From the NCBI GenBank assembly GCA_034331105.1, contig JAXQGB010000014.1:310001-374000 (forward strand): a DNA stretch of 64,000 nucleotides. Reading direction: 5' to 3'. Below are positions 35,775 through 44,832 of the stretch, one piece after another; positions within the stretch are counted from its first letter, which is position 1, and each line of letters begins with the position of its first letter. Below the pieces are notes generated by a model. The model ran no database searches. It worked only from the letters and a program-made list of their open reading frames with translations, and was not told where the DNA came from. The DNA is from Caenicola sp034331105 (GTDB lineage Bacteria > Synergistota > Synergistia > Synergistales > Synergistaceae). The position numbers were made by a program, and so were the translations under genes.

Positions 35775-36146
35775 ATGGACAGGATAAGCCTTTTGCTCCT
35801 GATCGCCTCAGCAATGACAAACGCTCTTGGCAGCACTGTCATGAAACATGCTTACGGAGGCGACTCATCGATAGTCTCTTCCGGACTGATCGCAGGAATA
35901 CTTAAAATACTTCTTAACCCCTGGATAATACTCGGACTCGGCATGTTCGGGATCTCGTTCTTTTTTATGGCAGCCGCCCTTTCAAGGACAGACCTGACTC
36001 TGGCATACCCGATGATGTCCGGGCTGGTCTATCTTATCCTCCTTTTCGTCGGTTTCTTTATCTTTAAGGAAAAGATAACGATGATGAGGATAATGGGCAT
36101 AGGGGCGATCCTTATTGGGATCACAATGCTGACAATGAAAAGCTGA
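35775..36146 (+). CDS. arnE: ArnE/ArnF-like undecaprenyl-phosphate-Ara4N flippase subunit
   Basis: A 123-residue four-helix EamA/SMR-type protein. By position it is the flippase that carries Ara4N-phosphoundecaprenol across the inner membrane. E. coli uses an ArnE/ArnF pair; only one such gene is present here, so it may work as a homodimer. LIASAMTNALGSTVMKHAYGGDS at the N-terminus and LALSRTDLTLAYPMMSGLVY-like later segments (AALSRTDLTLAYPMMSG) fit the family. It starts 2 bp after arnD with GGAGGAGAAATAAAA upstream. Confidence 0.85.
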   Translation: MDRISLLLLIASAMTNALGSTVMKHAYGGDSSIVSSGLIAGILKILLNPWIILGLGMFGISFFFMAAALSRTDLTLAYPMMSGLVYLILLFVGFFIFKEKITMMRIMGIGAILIGITMLTMKS

Positions 36147-36161
36147 GGGGGATCATCAGAT

Positions 36162-37493
36162 ATGAGGATCTGTTTTGTAGGCACCGGATATGTGGGTCTC
36201 GTAACGGGGACCTGTTTTGCAGAAAAAGGCAACGATGTCTGCTGCGTTGATATCGATAAAAAAAGGATCGAAGACCTCAACAATGGCATAATACCGATAT
36301 ACGAACCGGGACTTGAAGAACTGGTCAAAAAAAACAGGGAGGCAGGAAGGCTCTCTTTTTCAACTGAGATCAAAGATGGGATCAAAAATGCCCAGCTTTG
36401 CTTCATAGCAGTCGGTACCCCACCCTCCAGCAATGGCAGCGCGGACCTTGCACAGGTACTCAACGCGCTGGACAGCATAGGCTCATGCATAGACCATTCA
36501 TGCTTCATTGTAGTCAAATCCACAGTGCCTGTCGGCACAGGGACACTGCTCTGGAAGCGCATAAGGGCGCACATGCACGAGAGAGGGCTTGAGAAGATCA
36601 ACCTCGAAGTCCTTTCTAACCCTGAATTCCTTAAAGAAGGAATGGCTATCGAAGACTGCCTCAACCCTGACAGGGTAGTTGTAGGAGCATTATCTGACGA
36701 ATCCCGTTCAATAATGCGCGAGCTCTATGCCCCATTTGTTTCCGAAGACAGGATCTTCTTCATGGACCCGTCCTCGGCAGAGATCACAAAATATGCCGCA
36801 AACGCTATGCTTGCCTCCAGGATCAGCTTCATGAACGAGATCGCACAGCTTTGCGACAAGGTCGGGGCAGATGTTCTTTCTGTCAAGGAAGGCATCGCCT
36901 CAGACAGGCGCATAGGAAGCTTTTTTCTGAACGCCGGTTGCGGCTACGGGGGCTCATGCTTCCCAAAAGACGTCCAGGCCCTTTGCCATATCGGAGAAGG
37001 ACAGGGACTTGATATGACGATGGCCTCTGCAATAGACAAAGTAAACCGCAAGCAGAAAGAACTTCTGCAGATCATGGTAAGGGAAAAATTCGGCAACAGC
37101 ATGGAAGGCCTCACTATTGCAGTCATGGGACTTGCCTTCAAGCCTCATACCGACGACATGAGAGAGGCACCTTCGATATCCCTTATAAGGGGACTTCTCG
37201 ACTGCGGTGCCTCAGTAAAGGCTTACGACCCTATCGCAATGGATCAGGCCCGAATGATCCTTCCCAGGGATGTCAGATACGCTGACAGCATAGAAGAACT
37301 GCTCGAGGGAGCCGATGCTGCTGTTCTGGTAACAGAGTGGCCTGAGTTCAGATGTCTTGACTGGAAAAAACTGGGCCCGCTGATGAAAAGCATGATCCTT
37401 TTTGACGGCAGGAACATTTATGACCCGGCGGAAATGAAAAAACTTGGCTTCGAGTATTACTGTATCGGCAGGAACTGCAGACCGCAGAGATAG
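36162..37493 (+). CDS. ugd: UDP-glucose 6-dehydrogenase
   Basis: A 443-residue UDP-glucose/GDP-mannose dehydrogenase. It has the NAD-binding GTGYVGLVTGTCFAEKG at the start, a middle domain with SNPEFLKEGMAIEDCLNPDRVVVG, the catalytic Cys in GCGYGGSCFPKDVQAL, and a C-terminal UDP-binding domain. It makes UDP-glucuronate, the starting compound for the Arn enzymes. Its position at the end of the operon completes the pathway from UDP-glucose to lipid A-Ara4N. Confidence 0.95.
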   Translation: MRICFVGTGYVGLVTGTCFAEKGNDVCCVDIDKKRIEDLNNGIIPIYEPGLEELVKKNREAGRLSFSTEIKDGIKNAQLCFIAVGTPPSSNGSADLAQVLNALDSIGSCIDHSCFIVVKSTVPVGTGTLLWKRIRAHMHERGLEKINLEVLSNPEFLKEGMAIEDCLNPDRVVVGALSDESRSIMRELYAPFVSEDRIFFMDPSSAEITKYAANAMLASRISFMNEIAQLCDKVGADVLSVKEGIASDRRIGSFFLNAGCGYGGSCFPKDVQALCHIGEGQGLDMTMASAIDKVNRKQKELLQIMVREKFGNSMEGLTIAVMGLAFKPHTDDMREAPSISLIRGLLDCGASVKAYDPIAMDQARMILPRDVRYADSIEELLEGADAAVLVTEWPEFRCLDWKKLGPLMKSMILFDGRNIYDPAEMKKLGFEYYCIGRNCRPQR

Positions 37494-37579
37494 CATTTAC
37501 AGACAGGGCGCCATTGACCTTCATGATCTGTAAAGGGAAACGGTCGAACAATATAACTGACGAAAAGGAATTGATAAAT

Positions 37580-39277
37580 ATGACATACCGTTCAAAAGAA
37601 CTGGGATTGTTTTCAGGAAAAGGATCGTCTTCAAGAAGAGCTATATACAAGGGATGCGGTTATGACGACGGAGACCTCAGCAAGCCTCTGATAGGCATAG
37701 TAAACACCGCCAACGACGCGGGCCTCGGCCATGTTCATCTTGACAGGCTCGCGAACCGTGTCAGGGCAGGGATCCTCCAGGCCGGAGGCACACCCTTTGA
37801 ATTCGGAACTATCGCCACCTGCGGCGCGGTGCCGATAGGGATGCCCCATTTCAGGTATGAGCTCGTAATAAGGGACGTCATCGCATCCTCGGTCGAAATA
37901 ATGACAGGTGTCCAGCTCCTGGACGGACTTGTACTGCTTGCATCCTGCGACAGCATTATTCCGGGAGTCCTCATCGGAGGCATCAGGGCTGACGTGCCGT
38001 GCATAATGCTCACAGGCGGCCCCCAGGAAGTCTGTAAAAGCGAAGGGCGCAGTGTTGTAATGAGTGAACTGGATCAGCTTGTCTTCGGGGCGGACTACGC
38101 CAACGACGAAGCACGCGAGAAGATCCGTTACCTGGAAGATCACGTATGCCCCGGACCGGGCGCATGCTCCCTCATGGGGACCGCAAACACGATGCAGATA
38201 CTTGCGGAAGGCCTTGGCATGGCCCTTCCGGGATCCTCGACAGTCCCGGCGGTATCAGCAGAAAAAGAGAGGTACGCGACCCAGACTGGCAGGCGTATAG
38301 TTGACCTCGTAAAAGAAAACATAAAACCTAAAGACATACTCACAAGGGAAGCCCTGCTTAATGGGGTGATTCTCACTATGGCACTGGCAGGCTCGACAAA
38401 TGCAGTGCTCCATCTCCTCAGCATAGCAAGGGAAGTCGGAGTCGAACTTACTCTGGATGATTTTGACAGGCTTTCAGAATCGATCCCAGTGATAAGCCGT
38501 GTCATCCCCACAGGAAAAGCGACTGTCATAGACCTCTTCAACGCGGGAGGAGTACCTGCTGTAATGGGAGAGATGAAAGACTTCCTGAACAGGGAGGCCC
38601 TCACGGTATCCGGACACACTGTCAAAGAGATATGCGAACTGAAGAGGTCGTCAGACCACTCAACGCTTACGACCGCCCAAGAACCTGTTTTTGCAAACGG
38701 TGGAATAGCGGTCATCAAGGGCAACCTCTCCCCGAACGGTGCGATATGCAGGACTACCACGATATCTGAAGGGATCAGGCTTTTCGAAGGCCCGGCAAGG
38801 GTCTTCCACTCAGATGAGGAAGCTCATTCCGCGGTAGTGTCAGGCAGGATAAAAAAGGGAGACGTCGTTGTCATCAGGTATGAAGGTCCAAGGGGAGCTC
38901 CGGGCATGAGGGAGATGATGATGACCACGGACGCGCTTGTCGGCATCGGAATGGGGCAGGATGTCTTCGTCCTGACAGACGGACGCTTCTCAGGCTTCAC
39001 CGAGGGGGCCGCGGTCGGCCACATATCCCCTGAAGCCGCAGTCGGCGGCGTCATAGCCGTAGTAGAAGAGGGCGACATGATCAGGGTCGATATCCCCGGC
39101 AGAAGTATAGATCTACTTCTCCCGGAGGAGACGATAAAAGAGAGGCTTTCAAAATGGAAGCTGCCTCTCAAAAAATCAAGGGGGATACTCGGCATCTACG
39201 CAAAGACCGCGCTCCAGGCCCACCTGGGAGCAATGATAGACGACATTGTAGAATCGGAAGATCAGGTAACAGGCTAA
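37580..39277 (+). CDS. divergent IlvD/Edd-family dehydratase
   Basis: A 565-residue protein aligned along its whole length with dihydroxy-acid/6-phosphogluconate dehydratases: PGPGACSLMGTANTM, VIRYEGPRGAPGMREMM and LTDGRFSGF are kept. Key positions differ. The first cluster cysteine of IlvD (the CNxH site) is Gly50 in AGLGHVHL, the Mg-binding Asp site reads TCGAVPIG with a new Cys81, and the CDK motif is CDS (123-125), losing the carbamylated lysine. It may bind a different cluster or act on another acid. The start is ATG 37580 behind AAAAGGAA. It lies 86 bp after ugd and upstream of a branched-chain transporter. Confidence 0.75.
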   Translation: MTYRSKELGLFSGKGSSSRRAIYKGCGYDDGDLSKPLIGIVNTANDAGLGHVHLDRLANRVRAGILQAGGTPFEFGTIATCGAVPIGMPHFRYELVIRDVIASSVEIMTGVQLLDGLVLLASCDSIIPGVLIGGIRADVPCIMLTGGPQEVCKSEGRSVVMSELDQLVFGADYANDEAREKIRYLEDHVCPGPGACSLMGTANTMQILAEGLGMALPGSSTVPAVSAEKERYATQTGRRIVDLVKENIKPKDILTREALLNGVILTMALAGSTNAVLHLLSIAREVGVELTLDDFDRLSESIPVISRVIPTGKATVIDLFNAGGVPAVMGEMKDFLNREALTVSGHTVKEICELKRSSDHSTLTTAQEPVFANGGIAVIKGNLSPNGAICRTTTISEGIRLFEGPARVFHSDEEAHSAVVSGRIKKGDVVVIRYEGPRGAPGMREMMMTTDALVGIGMGQDVFVLTDGRFSGFTEGAAVGHISPEAAVGGVIAVVEEGDMIRVDIPGRSIDLLLPEETIKERLSKWKLPLKKSRGILGIYAKTALQAHLGAMIDDIVESEDQVTG

Positions 39278-39302
39278 GTCCCCTGTAACTTTTTTATGTT
39301 TT

Positions 39303-39331
39303 TTGAAAGGCAAAATAACTTTTCATATTAA
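39303..39331 (+). promoter_or_regulatory. sigma70-type promoter for the liv operon
   Basis: TTGAAA (39303-39308), a 17-bp spacer and TATTAA (39326-39331) precede livH by 110 bp. Confidence 0.55.
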
Positions 39332-39440
39332 ATTAAACTGCTTTGTTTTAAAATTACCTACAAAGTGATCATTTTACAACTTAACAAAAGGGGGCTAAAA
39401 TTATTAAGTTGAAACAAACCTTCTGAGAGGGATTGATACA

Positions 39441-40304
39441 ATGCAGCTTTTCATAGAACAGCTTCTGAACGGACTCGCTGCCGGATCCATGTACGCACTT
39501 ATCACACTGGGGCTGGCTCTCATATACGGGGTAATGAAAATACTCCACGTTGCGCATGCTTCAGTCTATACAGCCGGCGCATATATGGGGCTCTTCATAT
39601 ACACCTCAACAGGGAGCATTCTTCTGGCGTTTCTGGGATCCATGATATTCTGCGCCATTATTGGCGTATTGATCGAACGGCTGATCTACTACCCTCTTTT
39701 AAAATATCCGCCTTACGTTCCTCTTATCAGCAGCATTGCGCTGCTCATAGCTATTGAAGAACTATGCAGGCTCGTTGCGGGGCCAGAGGTACGAACATTC
39801 TCTGCCGATCTGCCCTTCCCCTCTTTATCAATATGGGGTGTGACCATCTCCTCCACTCTGGTAGCCGTATATTGTATTTCTTTTACAGTGCTGGTGCTGC
39901 TGTGGCTGCTTATGACGAAAACTGAACTGGGGCTTGCGATGAGGGCAGTATCTCAGGACATGGAAACAGCATCTTCCTTTGGTGTGAACACGCAGTTGAC
40001 CATAGCCCTCACATTTGTCATAGGATCGGCGATCGCAGCAGTGGCAGGGATCCTTATCGGCATCTACTATAACCAGGTCTATCCGATGATGGGACAGGTC
40101 CCCGCATATAAGACCCTTGCATTCATAGTAGTCGGCGGCATGGGGTCTGCTCCCGGAGCTGTACTTGCCTCAATGCTGCTTGGCCTTGCCGAGACATTCC
40201 TTATCGGTTACGCAAACATACCGATGCCACGGGATGCCCTGGCTTTTATAGCCATGATAATTATTCTTATGTGGCGCCCCACCGGACTTATGGGAAAGAG
40301 ATAG
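39441..40304 (+). CDS. livH: branched-chain amino acid ABC transporter permease LivH
   Basis: A 287-residue LivH-type permease with about eight helices. GLAAGSMYALITLGLALIYGVMKILHVAHASVY is the family N-terminus, and the ATPase-contact loop AMRAVSQDMETASSFGVNTQLTIALTFVIGSAIAAVAG is present. It pairs with LivM in the inner membrane. It is the first gene of a five-gene liv operon with permeases, two ATPases and a binding protein. The exact substrate (Leu/Ile/Val or another amide or amino acid) is set by LivJ. Confidence 0.93.
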   Translation: MQLFIEQLLNGLAAGSMYALITLGLALIYGVMKILHVAHASVYTAGAYMGLFIYTSTGSILLAFLGSMIFCAIIGVLIERLIYYPLLKYPPYVPLISSIALLIAIEELCRLVAGPEVRTFSADLPFPSLSIWGVTISSTLVAVYCISFTVLVLLWLLMTKTELGLAMRAVSQDMETASSFGVNTQLTIALTFVIGSAIAAVAGILIGIYYNQVYPMMGQVPAYKTLAFIVVGGMGSAPGAVLASMLLGLAETFLIGYANIPMPRDALAFIAMIIILMWRPTGLMGKR

Positions 40305-40317
40305 GGGAGGCGATATC

Positions 40318-41226
40318 ATGAGCATTTACATGATAAATGTTGCAACACAGATAATCATCCAGGCGATCGCAGCCTGCGGACTGAACATAATCGTAGGCCA
40401 CGCCGGCCAGATCTCCCTGGGGCACGCAGCATTCGTGGGTATCGGAGCCTATTCGAATGCTATGCTCACGACTGCGGCCGGTCTGTCTTTCTGGCAGGCC
40501 CTTCCCATATCACTTCTGATCGTCGGACTTATAGGACTTCTCTGCGGCCTTCCCAGTCTCCGTGTCAAAGAAGACTTTCTTGCAATTACGACCATCGGCA
40601 TAAATTTCATCGTAGTTGCCATTTTCCAGTACACACCGGCATTGGGCGGAGCCCTCGGCATAGGTGGGATCCCAAATGTGGCGTTCTTTGGTTATGAACT
40701 TAAGGCCAGGGCCTTCTTCTGGTTCTGCCTCCTGTGCCTGTTGGCAGTACTGGCTATAAGCTGGTTTTTCACAAAATCCTGGCTTGGTCTTTCATGCTTT
40801 GCGATAAGAGAAGAAGAGACGGCCGCTTCCAGCATGGGAGTATCCCCCGTAAGGGCAAAACTTTCTGCCTTTGTGCTGGGGACCCTGATGGCAGGACTTT
40901 CAGGGATCTTATATGCCCACTACATGAAATTTATCAGCGCTGATTCATTCACCTTCCCATTCTCTGTAACATTGCTTTCCATAGCCGTAGTCGGCGGTCT
41001 GGGAACACTTTTGGGACCTGTTGTCGGGGCTGTTGTACTGGGTATCCTTCCTGAGGTGTTCAGGCCCCTGGTCGATTACAGGATGTTCCTTTACGCCGCT
41101 CTACTGCTCATGATGATAAGATTCCTGCCCGGCGGACTTCTGGGCGGTTCAGACCTTCTCTCAGTAAAGAACCTCAGAAAAAGAAAAGCCGCAGCAACTA
41201 AAGGAGGTGGCAAAATTGACCGATAA
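40318..41226 (+). CDS. livM: branched-chain amino acid ABC transporter permease LivM
   Basis: A 302-residue LivM-type permease. IIVGHAGQISLGHAAFVGIGAYSNAML is the family signature near residue 25, AIREEETAASSMGVSPVRAKLSAF the ATPase-contact loop and VVGGLGTLLGPVVGAVVLG the conserved C-terminal helix. The C-terminus is basic (RKRKAAATKGGGK). GGGGAGG lies ten bases ahead of the ATG. Its last 11 bp overlap livG. Confidence 0.93.
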   Translation: MSIYMINVATQIIIQAIAACGLNIIVGHAGQISLGHAAFVGIGAYSNAMLTTAAGLSFWQALPISLLIVGLIGLLCGLPSLRVKEDFLAITTIGINFIVVAIFQYTPALGGALGIGGIPNVAFFGYELKARAFFWFCLLCLLAVLAISWFFTKSWLGLSCFAIREEETAASSMGVSPVRAKLSAFVLGTLMAGLSGILYAHYMKFISADSFTFPFSVTLLSIAVVGGLGTLLGPVVGAVVLGILPEVFRPLVDYRMFLYAALLLMMIRFLPGGLLGGSDLLSVKNLRKRKAAATKGGGKIDR

Positions 41227-41983
41227 GATCCTTTCAGTAAAAGACCTCTCTATTAATTTCGGAGGACTGAAAGCACTCGACAATGTCAGTTTTGATATCG
41301 GCTGGAAGGAGATCCTTGGACTTCTTGGACCTAACGGAGCAGGCAAGACCACCTGTTTCAATATGATTTCAGGAGTTTACAAACCTACGTCAGGCGAGAT
41401 ATACCTCAACGGAAAAAGGACAGACGGTATGTCTCCCCACCAGATGGCGGCATTGGGAGTAGGAAGGACATTCCAAGTCGTAAAGCCTTTCAGTGGACTC
41501 ACTGTTGAAGAAAATGTGATCGTATCGCTTGGGATGCCGCAATACAACAAATTCATAAAATCGTGGAAATTCTGGAACACTCAGGCCAATAAAAAAGCTG
41601 CCGAAAAAATATTAAAGACAGTAGGCCTGGATGAAGATGCTTCTGTTAAAGCAGGATTGCTCCCTTTGGGCAATCTTCGCAAACTTGAGATAGCAAGGGC
41701 CCTCGCTCTTGACCCCACACTCCTGCTTCTTGATGAGTGCTTTTCCGGACTGAGACACGAAGAGATCCAGATCGTTGAAGATCTGATCAGACTGATCAGG
41801 GAACAGGGAGTTTCCATTCTGCTTATCGAGCACAACATGCGCGTTGCAATGGGATTGTCTGACCGTGTCGTCGTTCTCGATCACGGGAGGAAACTTGCCG
41901 AAGGCACACCTTCCGAAGTCTCTGCTGATCCGGCCGTCATAGAAGCATATCTGGGGAAAGGGGAGGCTTCTGATGTTGCTTGA
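41216..41983 (+). CDS. livG: branched-chain amino acid ABC transporter ATPase LivG (divergent motifs)
   Basis: A 255-residue ABC ATPase in the LivG position. Walker A is LGPNGAGKTTC, with the LivG-type GRTFQVVKPFSGLTVEENV. The signature region reads LPLGNLRKLEIARAL instead of the common LAYGQQRRLEIARAL, and Walker B reads LLLLDECFSGLRHEE, where most LivG proteins have DEPxAGLN. The subunit may be less active or tuned differently from its partner LivF. TTG 41216, seven bases after AAAGGAGG, is preferred over the GTG at 41207 that overlaps the ribosome site. Confidence 0.9.
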   Translation: MTDKILSVKDLSINFGGLKALDNVSFDIGWKEILGLLGPNGAGKTTCFNMISGVYKPTSGEIYLNGKRTDGMSPHQMAALGVGRTFQVVKPFSGLTVEENVIVSLGMPQYNKFIKSWKFWNTQANKKAAEKILKTVGLDEDASVKAGLLPLGNLRKLEIARALALDPTLLLLDECFSGLRHEEIQIVEDLIRLIREQGVSILLIEHNMRVAMGLSDRVVVLDHGRKLAEGTPSEVSADPAVIEAYLGKGEASDVA

Positions 41984-42677
41984 AGTAAGTGATCTCTCAG
42001 TTTCATACGGAGACATTGAGGCCGTTCACGGTATAAGTTTCCATGTTGAAAATGGGGAGTTTGTATCAATAATCGGAGCTAATGGCGCGGGGAAAACAAC
42101 TACCCTCAGAGCTCTTATGGGGCTGCAGAACGTTAAATCAGGCAAAATACTGTTTGATGGAGCCGATATCACTGCCATGCCTGCGCACAAAAGAGCAAAC
42201 CTTGGAATAAGGATAGTCCCGGAGAGAGCGAGGTGTTTTCCACAACTCACCGTATATGAGAACCTTAGGATGGGTGTATACGGAAAATCATCAACGCTCA
42301 AGAATGAGCTCGAGAGCATATATGAACTTTTCCCGATACTTAAGGAGAGAAGCGACCAATATGCCAACACCCTTTCAGGGGGAGAACAGCAGCAGCTGGC
42401 CATAGCACGTGCCCTGGTCTCGTCTCCGAGGCTGCTTCTCGTCGACGAAGTATCGATGGGACTTATGCCAAAACTGGCAATACAGGTATTTGAGGTCCTC
42501 AGGTCACTGAATAAAGACAAAGGGCTTACCATCCTTCTTGTTGAACAGAATGCACTATCCTCATTGAAAATTTCAGACAGGGGATACGTCCTGGAAACAG
42601 GAAATATCGAGATCGAGGGGCTCTCGTCAGACCTAATTAATGACGACAGGGTCCGGGAAGCATATCTGGGTTCATAA
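41973..42677 (+). CDS. livF: branched-chain amino acid ABC transporter ATPase LivF
   Basis: A 234-residue ATPase with canonical motifs: Walker A GANGAGKTT, signature LSGGEQQQLAIARAL, Walker B LLLVDEVSMGL and the switch region VEQNA usual for LivF. It overlaps livG by 11 bp and has GGGGAGG seven bases upstream. It powers import together with LivG. Confidence 0.93.
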   Translation: MLLEVSDLSVSYGDIEAVHGISFHVENGEFVSIIGANGAGKTTTLRALMGLQNVKSGKILFDGADITAMPAHKRANLGIRIVPERARCFPQLTVYENLRMGVYGKSSTLKNELESIYELFPILKERSDQYANTLSGGEQQQLAIARALVSSPRLLLVDEVSMGLMPKLAIQVFEVLRSLNKDKGLTILLVEQNALSSLKISDRGYVLETGNIEIEGLSSDLINDDRVREAYLGS

Positions 42678-42738
42678 AATTTGTGCGTTTCGGCAGGTCA
42701 TTCGTGATCTGCCTGATCAATTTAAAGGGGGAGTCAAA

Positions 42739-43896
42739 ATGAGTAAATTTTTCAGATCTATCGCACTTGTTTCATGTCTTGCAATTCTTTGCTTCTGCGG
42801 GACTGCATTTGCAGCAGACACAGTAAAGATCGGCATGCTCGCTCCACTGACGGGATTCGCAGCGGCTGACGGGTTCAGTGCATATGAATCAGTAAAGCTG
42901 GCAGTTGAAAAAGTTAACGCCGAAGGCGGAGTCCTTGGGAAAAAGGTCGAACTGGTCTGCTACGATGACGCTGCAGACCCCAAGCAGTCAGTGCCTCTCG
43001 CACACAAACTTATCGGACAGGACAGGGTCGTAGCATTCGTAGCAGGCTCATACAGCCTTCCCACGCGCGCTGTATCCGCTATTTTCAACGATTCCGAGAT
43101 ACCGCTGGTATCAGCTTATGCGCTCCATCCTGACATAACCAAGGGAGACTTTACATTCAGGAACGGCTTCCTCGGCACAGTTGAGGGAAAAGGCGCCGCT
43201 TACACTGCAGTAACTATGCTTAAGGCTAAGAAGATCGCTCTGATAGTCAGCGACAATGACTTCGGAACCACACTCACACAGGGTTTTGAAGAGTTCATGA
43301 AGGATCATCCCGAAGCGAAGATCGTATCTCACCAGAAATATCCGATGAGTGAAAAGGATTTCAAACCCTATCTTTCAAAGATGAAGGCTGCCGAGCCCGA
43401 TGCGGTATTCTTCAGCGGATACTATTTCCAGGTAGGCCCTGCAATGAAACAGGCTAAAGAGATGGGCATAAAAGTCCAGTTTATCGGGGAAGAGGGCGCT
43501 GACTCTCCCAAAACGATCGAGATAGCCGGTGATGCCGCCGAAGGTTTCATAATGGTCACAAACCTTAACAGGGATGACAAACGCCCATTCGTCCAGGAAT
43601 TCCTGAAGGCATACCGCAACCGTCACAAGATCGAACCCGACATGGTCGGAGCCTCTGCCTATGACGGATTCATGCTTCTCGTCAACGCCATCAAACAGGC
43701 AAAGACAACTGATGGGCCTGCTGTGGCAAAAGCCCTGGCGAAGACAGCAAATTATGACGGCCTCACAGGACTCATCAAGGGCTTCACTCCTGAAGGCGAA
43801 GTTGTAAAGCCGGTCCAGGTGCAGACCGTCAAGAACGGCCTGTTCCGTTACTACGGCGTAATTACAGATCCCAAACTCATCACACCAAGCAAATAG
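42739..43896 (+). CDS. livJ: branched-chain amino acid ABC transporter substrate-binding protein
   Basis: A 385-residue periplasmic binding protein (Peripla_BP_6). It has a cleavable signal peptide (FFRSIALVSCLAILCFCGTAFA, cut near residue 24), then DTVKIGMLAPLTGFAA and two Rossmann-like lobes. A cysteine in the signal (CFCG) does not form a clear lipobox, so it is probably soluble. ATG 42739 follows AAAGGGGGAG; the frame opens earlier inside livF but without a ribosome site. It is the last gene of the liv operon before a two-way terminator. The ligand is one or more amino acids, not decidable from the sequence. Confidence 0.92.
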   Translation: MSKFFRSIALVSCLAILCFCGTAFAADTVKIGMLAPLTGFAAADGFSAYESVKLAVEKVNAEGGVLGKKVELVCYDDAADPKQSVPLAHKLIGQDRVVAFVAGSYSLPTRAVSAIFNDSEIPLVSAYALHPDITKGDFTFRNGFLGTVEGKGAAYTAVTMLKAKKIALIVSDNDFGTTLTQGFEEFMKDHPEAKIVSHQKYPMSEKDFKPYLSKMKAAEPDAVFFSGYYFQVGPAMKQAKEMGIKVQFIGEEGADSPKTIEIAGDAAEGFIMVTNLNRDDKRPFVQEFLKAYRNRHKIEPDMVGASAYDGFMLLVNAIKQAKTTDGPAVAKALAKTANYDGLTGLIKGFTPEGEVVKPVQVQTVKNGLFRYYGVITDPKLITPSK

Positions 43897-43918
43897 AATT
43901 TAACATTGCATTAAGCAA

Positions 43919-43955
43919 AGGGCCGGTCTCTCTTTTGAGACCGGCCCTGATTTTT
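43919..43955. terminator. bidirectional intrinsic terminator
   Basis: A perfect 12-bp stem, AGGGCCGGTCTC (43919-43930) with GAGACCGGCCCT (43937-43948), is followed by a long T-run. It separates convergent livJ and sdaAA; the T-run overlaps the end of sdaAA. Confidence 0.9.
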
Positions 43956-44832
43956 ATTTTTTCTTTGCTCCGAGGCCTTTGACAAGCGCCTTTGCGGTCG
44001 GGGTGACTGCCAGACCTCCCTTTGATGTCTCCCTCAGCGAAGGAGGGATCGATCTTCCTATCTGCCCCATCGCGTCGATGACTTCGTCTGCGGGTATCAG
44101 GGAAGTTATCCCGGCCAGTGCCATGTCACCCGCCAGTGCGCCGACAGCAACAAGGAGACCGTTCCTCTTTATGCAGGGAGACTCTACCAGTCCGCCGACA
44201 GGATCACAGACAAGTCCGAGTACAGACTTCAGGGTCAGGGCGACGGCATTCGATACCGCTTGGCATGATCCTCCCTGAAGATACACAAGCGCGGCAGCCC
44301 CCATTGCGGCAGCAGCTCCGCACTCCGCCTGGCATCCGCCCTCCGCACCGGCAAGTGTGGCTCTGTTGGCGATTATTTCGCCGACAGCTCCGGCTACGAC
44401 AAGGGCCTCAGTCAGCTTTCTCTCTTTGTCAGGCGCATCTTTGCCGTAAAATTCCTCCCATGCAAAGAGCATCCCCGGCAGTATGCCGCAGCTTCCTGCA
44501 GTTGGGGCCGCAACTATCCTTCCCATGGAGGCGTTGTACGTTGCAACTTCGAGTGCAATGGCAGAGGCCCTGAGGATAAAATCTCCGGACATCCCCCCTT
44601 TATCAGAATACTTCCTCATAAGAGGCCCTGTCTTCGGCACCAGTTTGCAGGGGTTGTTGCTGCAGCTCGCCTCTTCGGCAGAGCGGCGCATATCTTTGAG
44701 TCTTGAGGATATCAGGTCAAATATCTCGTCTGAAGAGAATCCTGTCGCCTCAGAATCTGCGGCAAGGACAGCCTCATGAAGATCCATATCCAGTTTATCT
44801 GTTAATTTTGTCAGGTCCAGCAACGATCTCAT
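43954..44832 (-). CDS. sdaAA: L-serine dehydratase, iron-sulfur alpha subunit
   Basis: A 292-residue alpha subunit of the two-gene, oxygen-sensitive [4Fe-4S] L-serine dehydratase. TAGSCGILPG, GGCQAECGAAAAMGAA and CDPVGGLVESPCIKRN contain the cluster cysteines and the substrate motif. It converts L-serine to pyruvate and ammonia, feeding the NifJ reaction. It overlaps sdaAB by 4 bp downstream of it in the same operon. The length is typical of the anaerobe-type alpha subunit. Confidence 0.95.
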   Translation of the reverse strand: MRSLLDLTKLTDKLDMDLHEAVLAADSEATGFSSDEIFDLISSRLKDMRRSAEEASCSNNPCKLVPKTGPLMRKYSDKGGMSGDFILRASAIALEVATYNASMGRIVAAPTAGSCGILPGMLFAWEEFYGKDAPDKERKLTEALVVAGAVGEIIANRATLAGAEGGCQAECGAAAAMGAAALVYLQGGSCQAVSNAVALTLKSVLGLVCDPVGGLVESPCIKRNGLLVAVGALAGDMALAGITSLIPADEVIDAMGQIGRSIPPSLRETSKGGLAVTPTAKALVKGLGAKKK

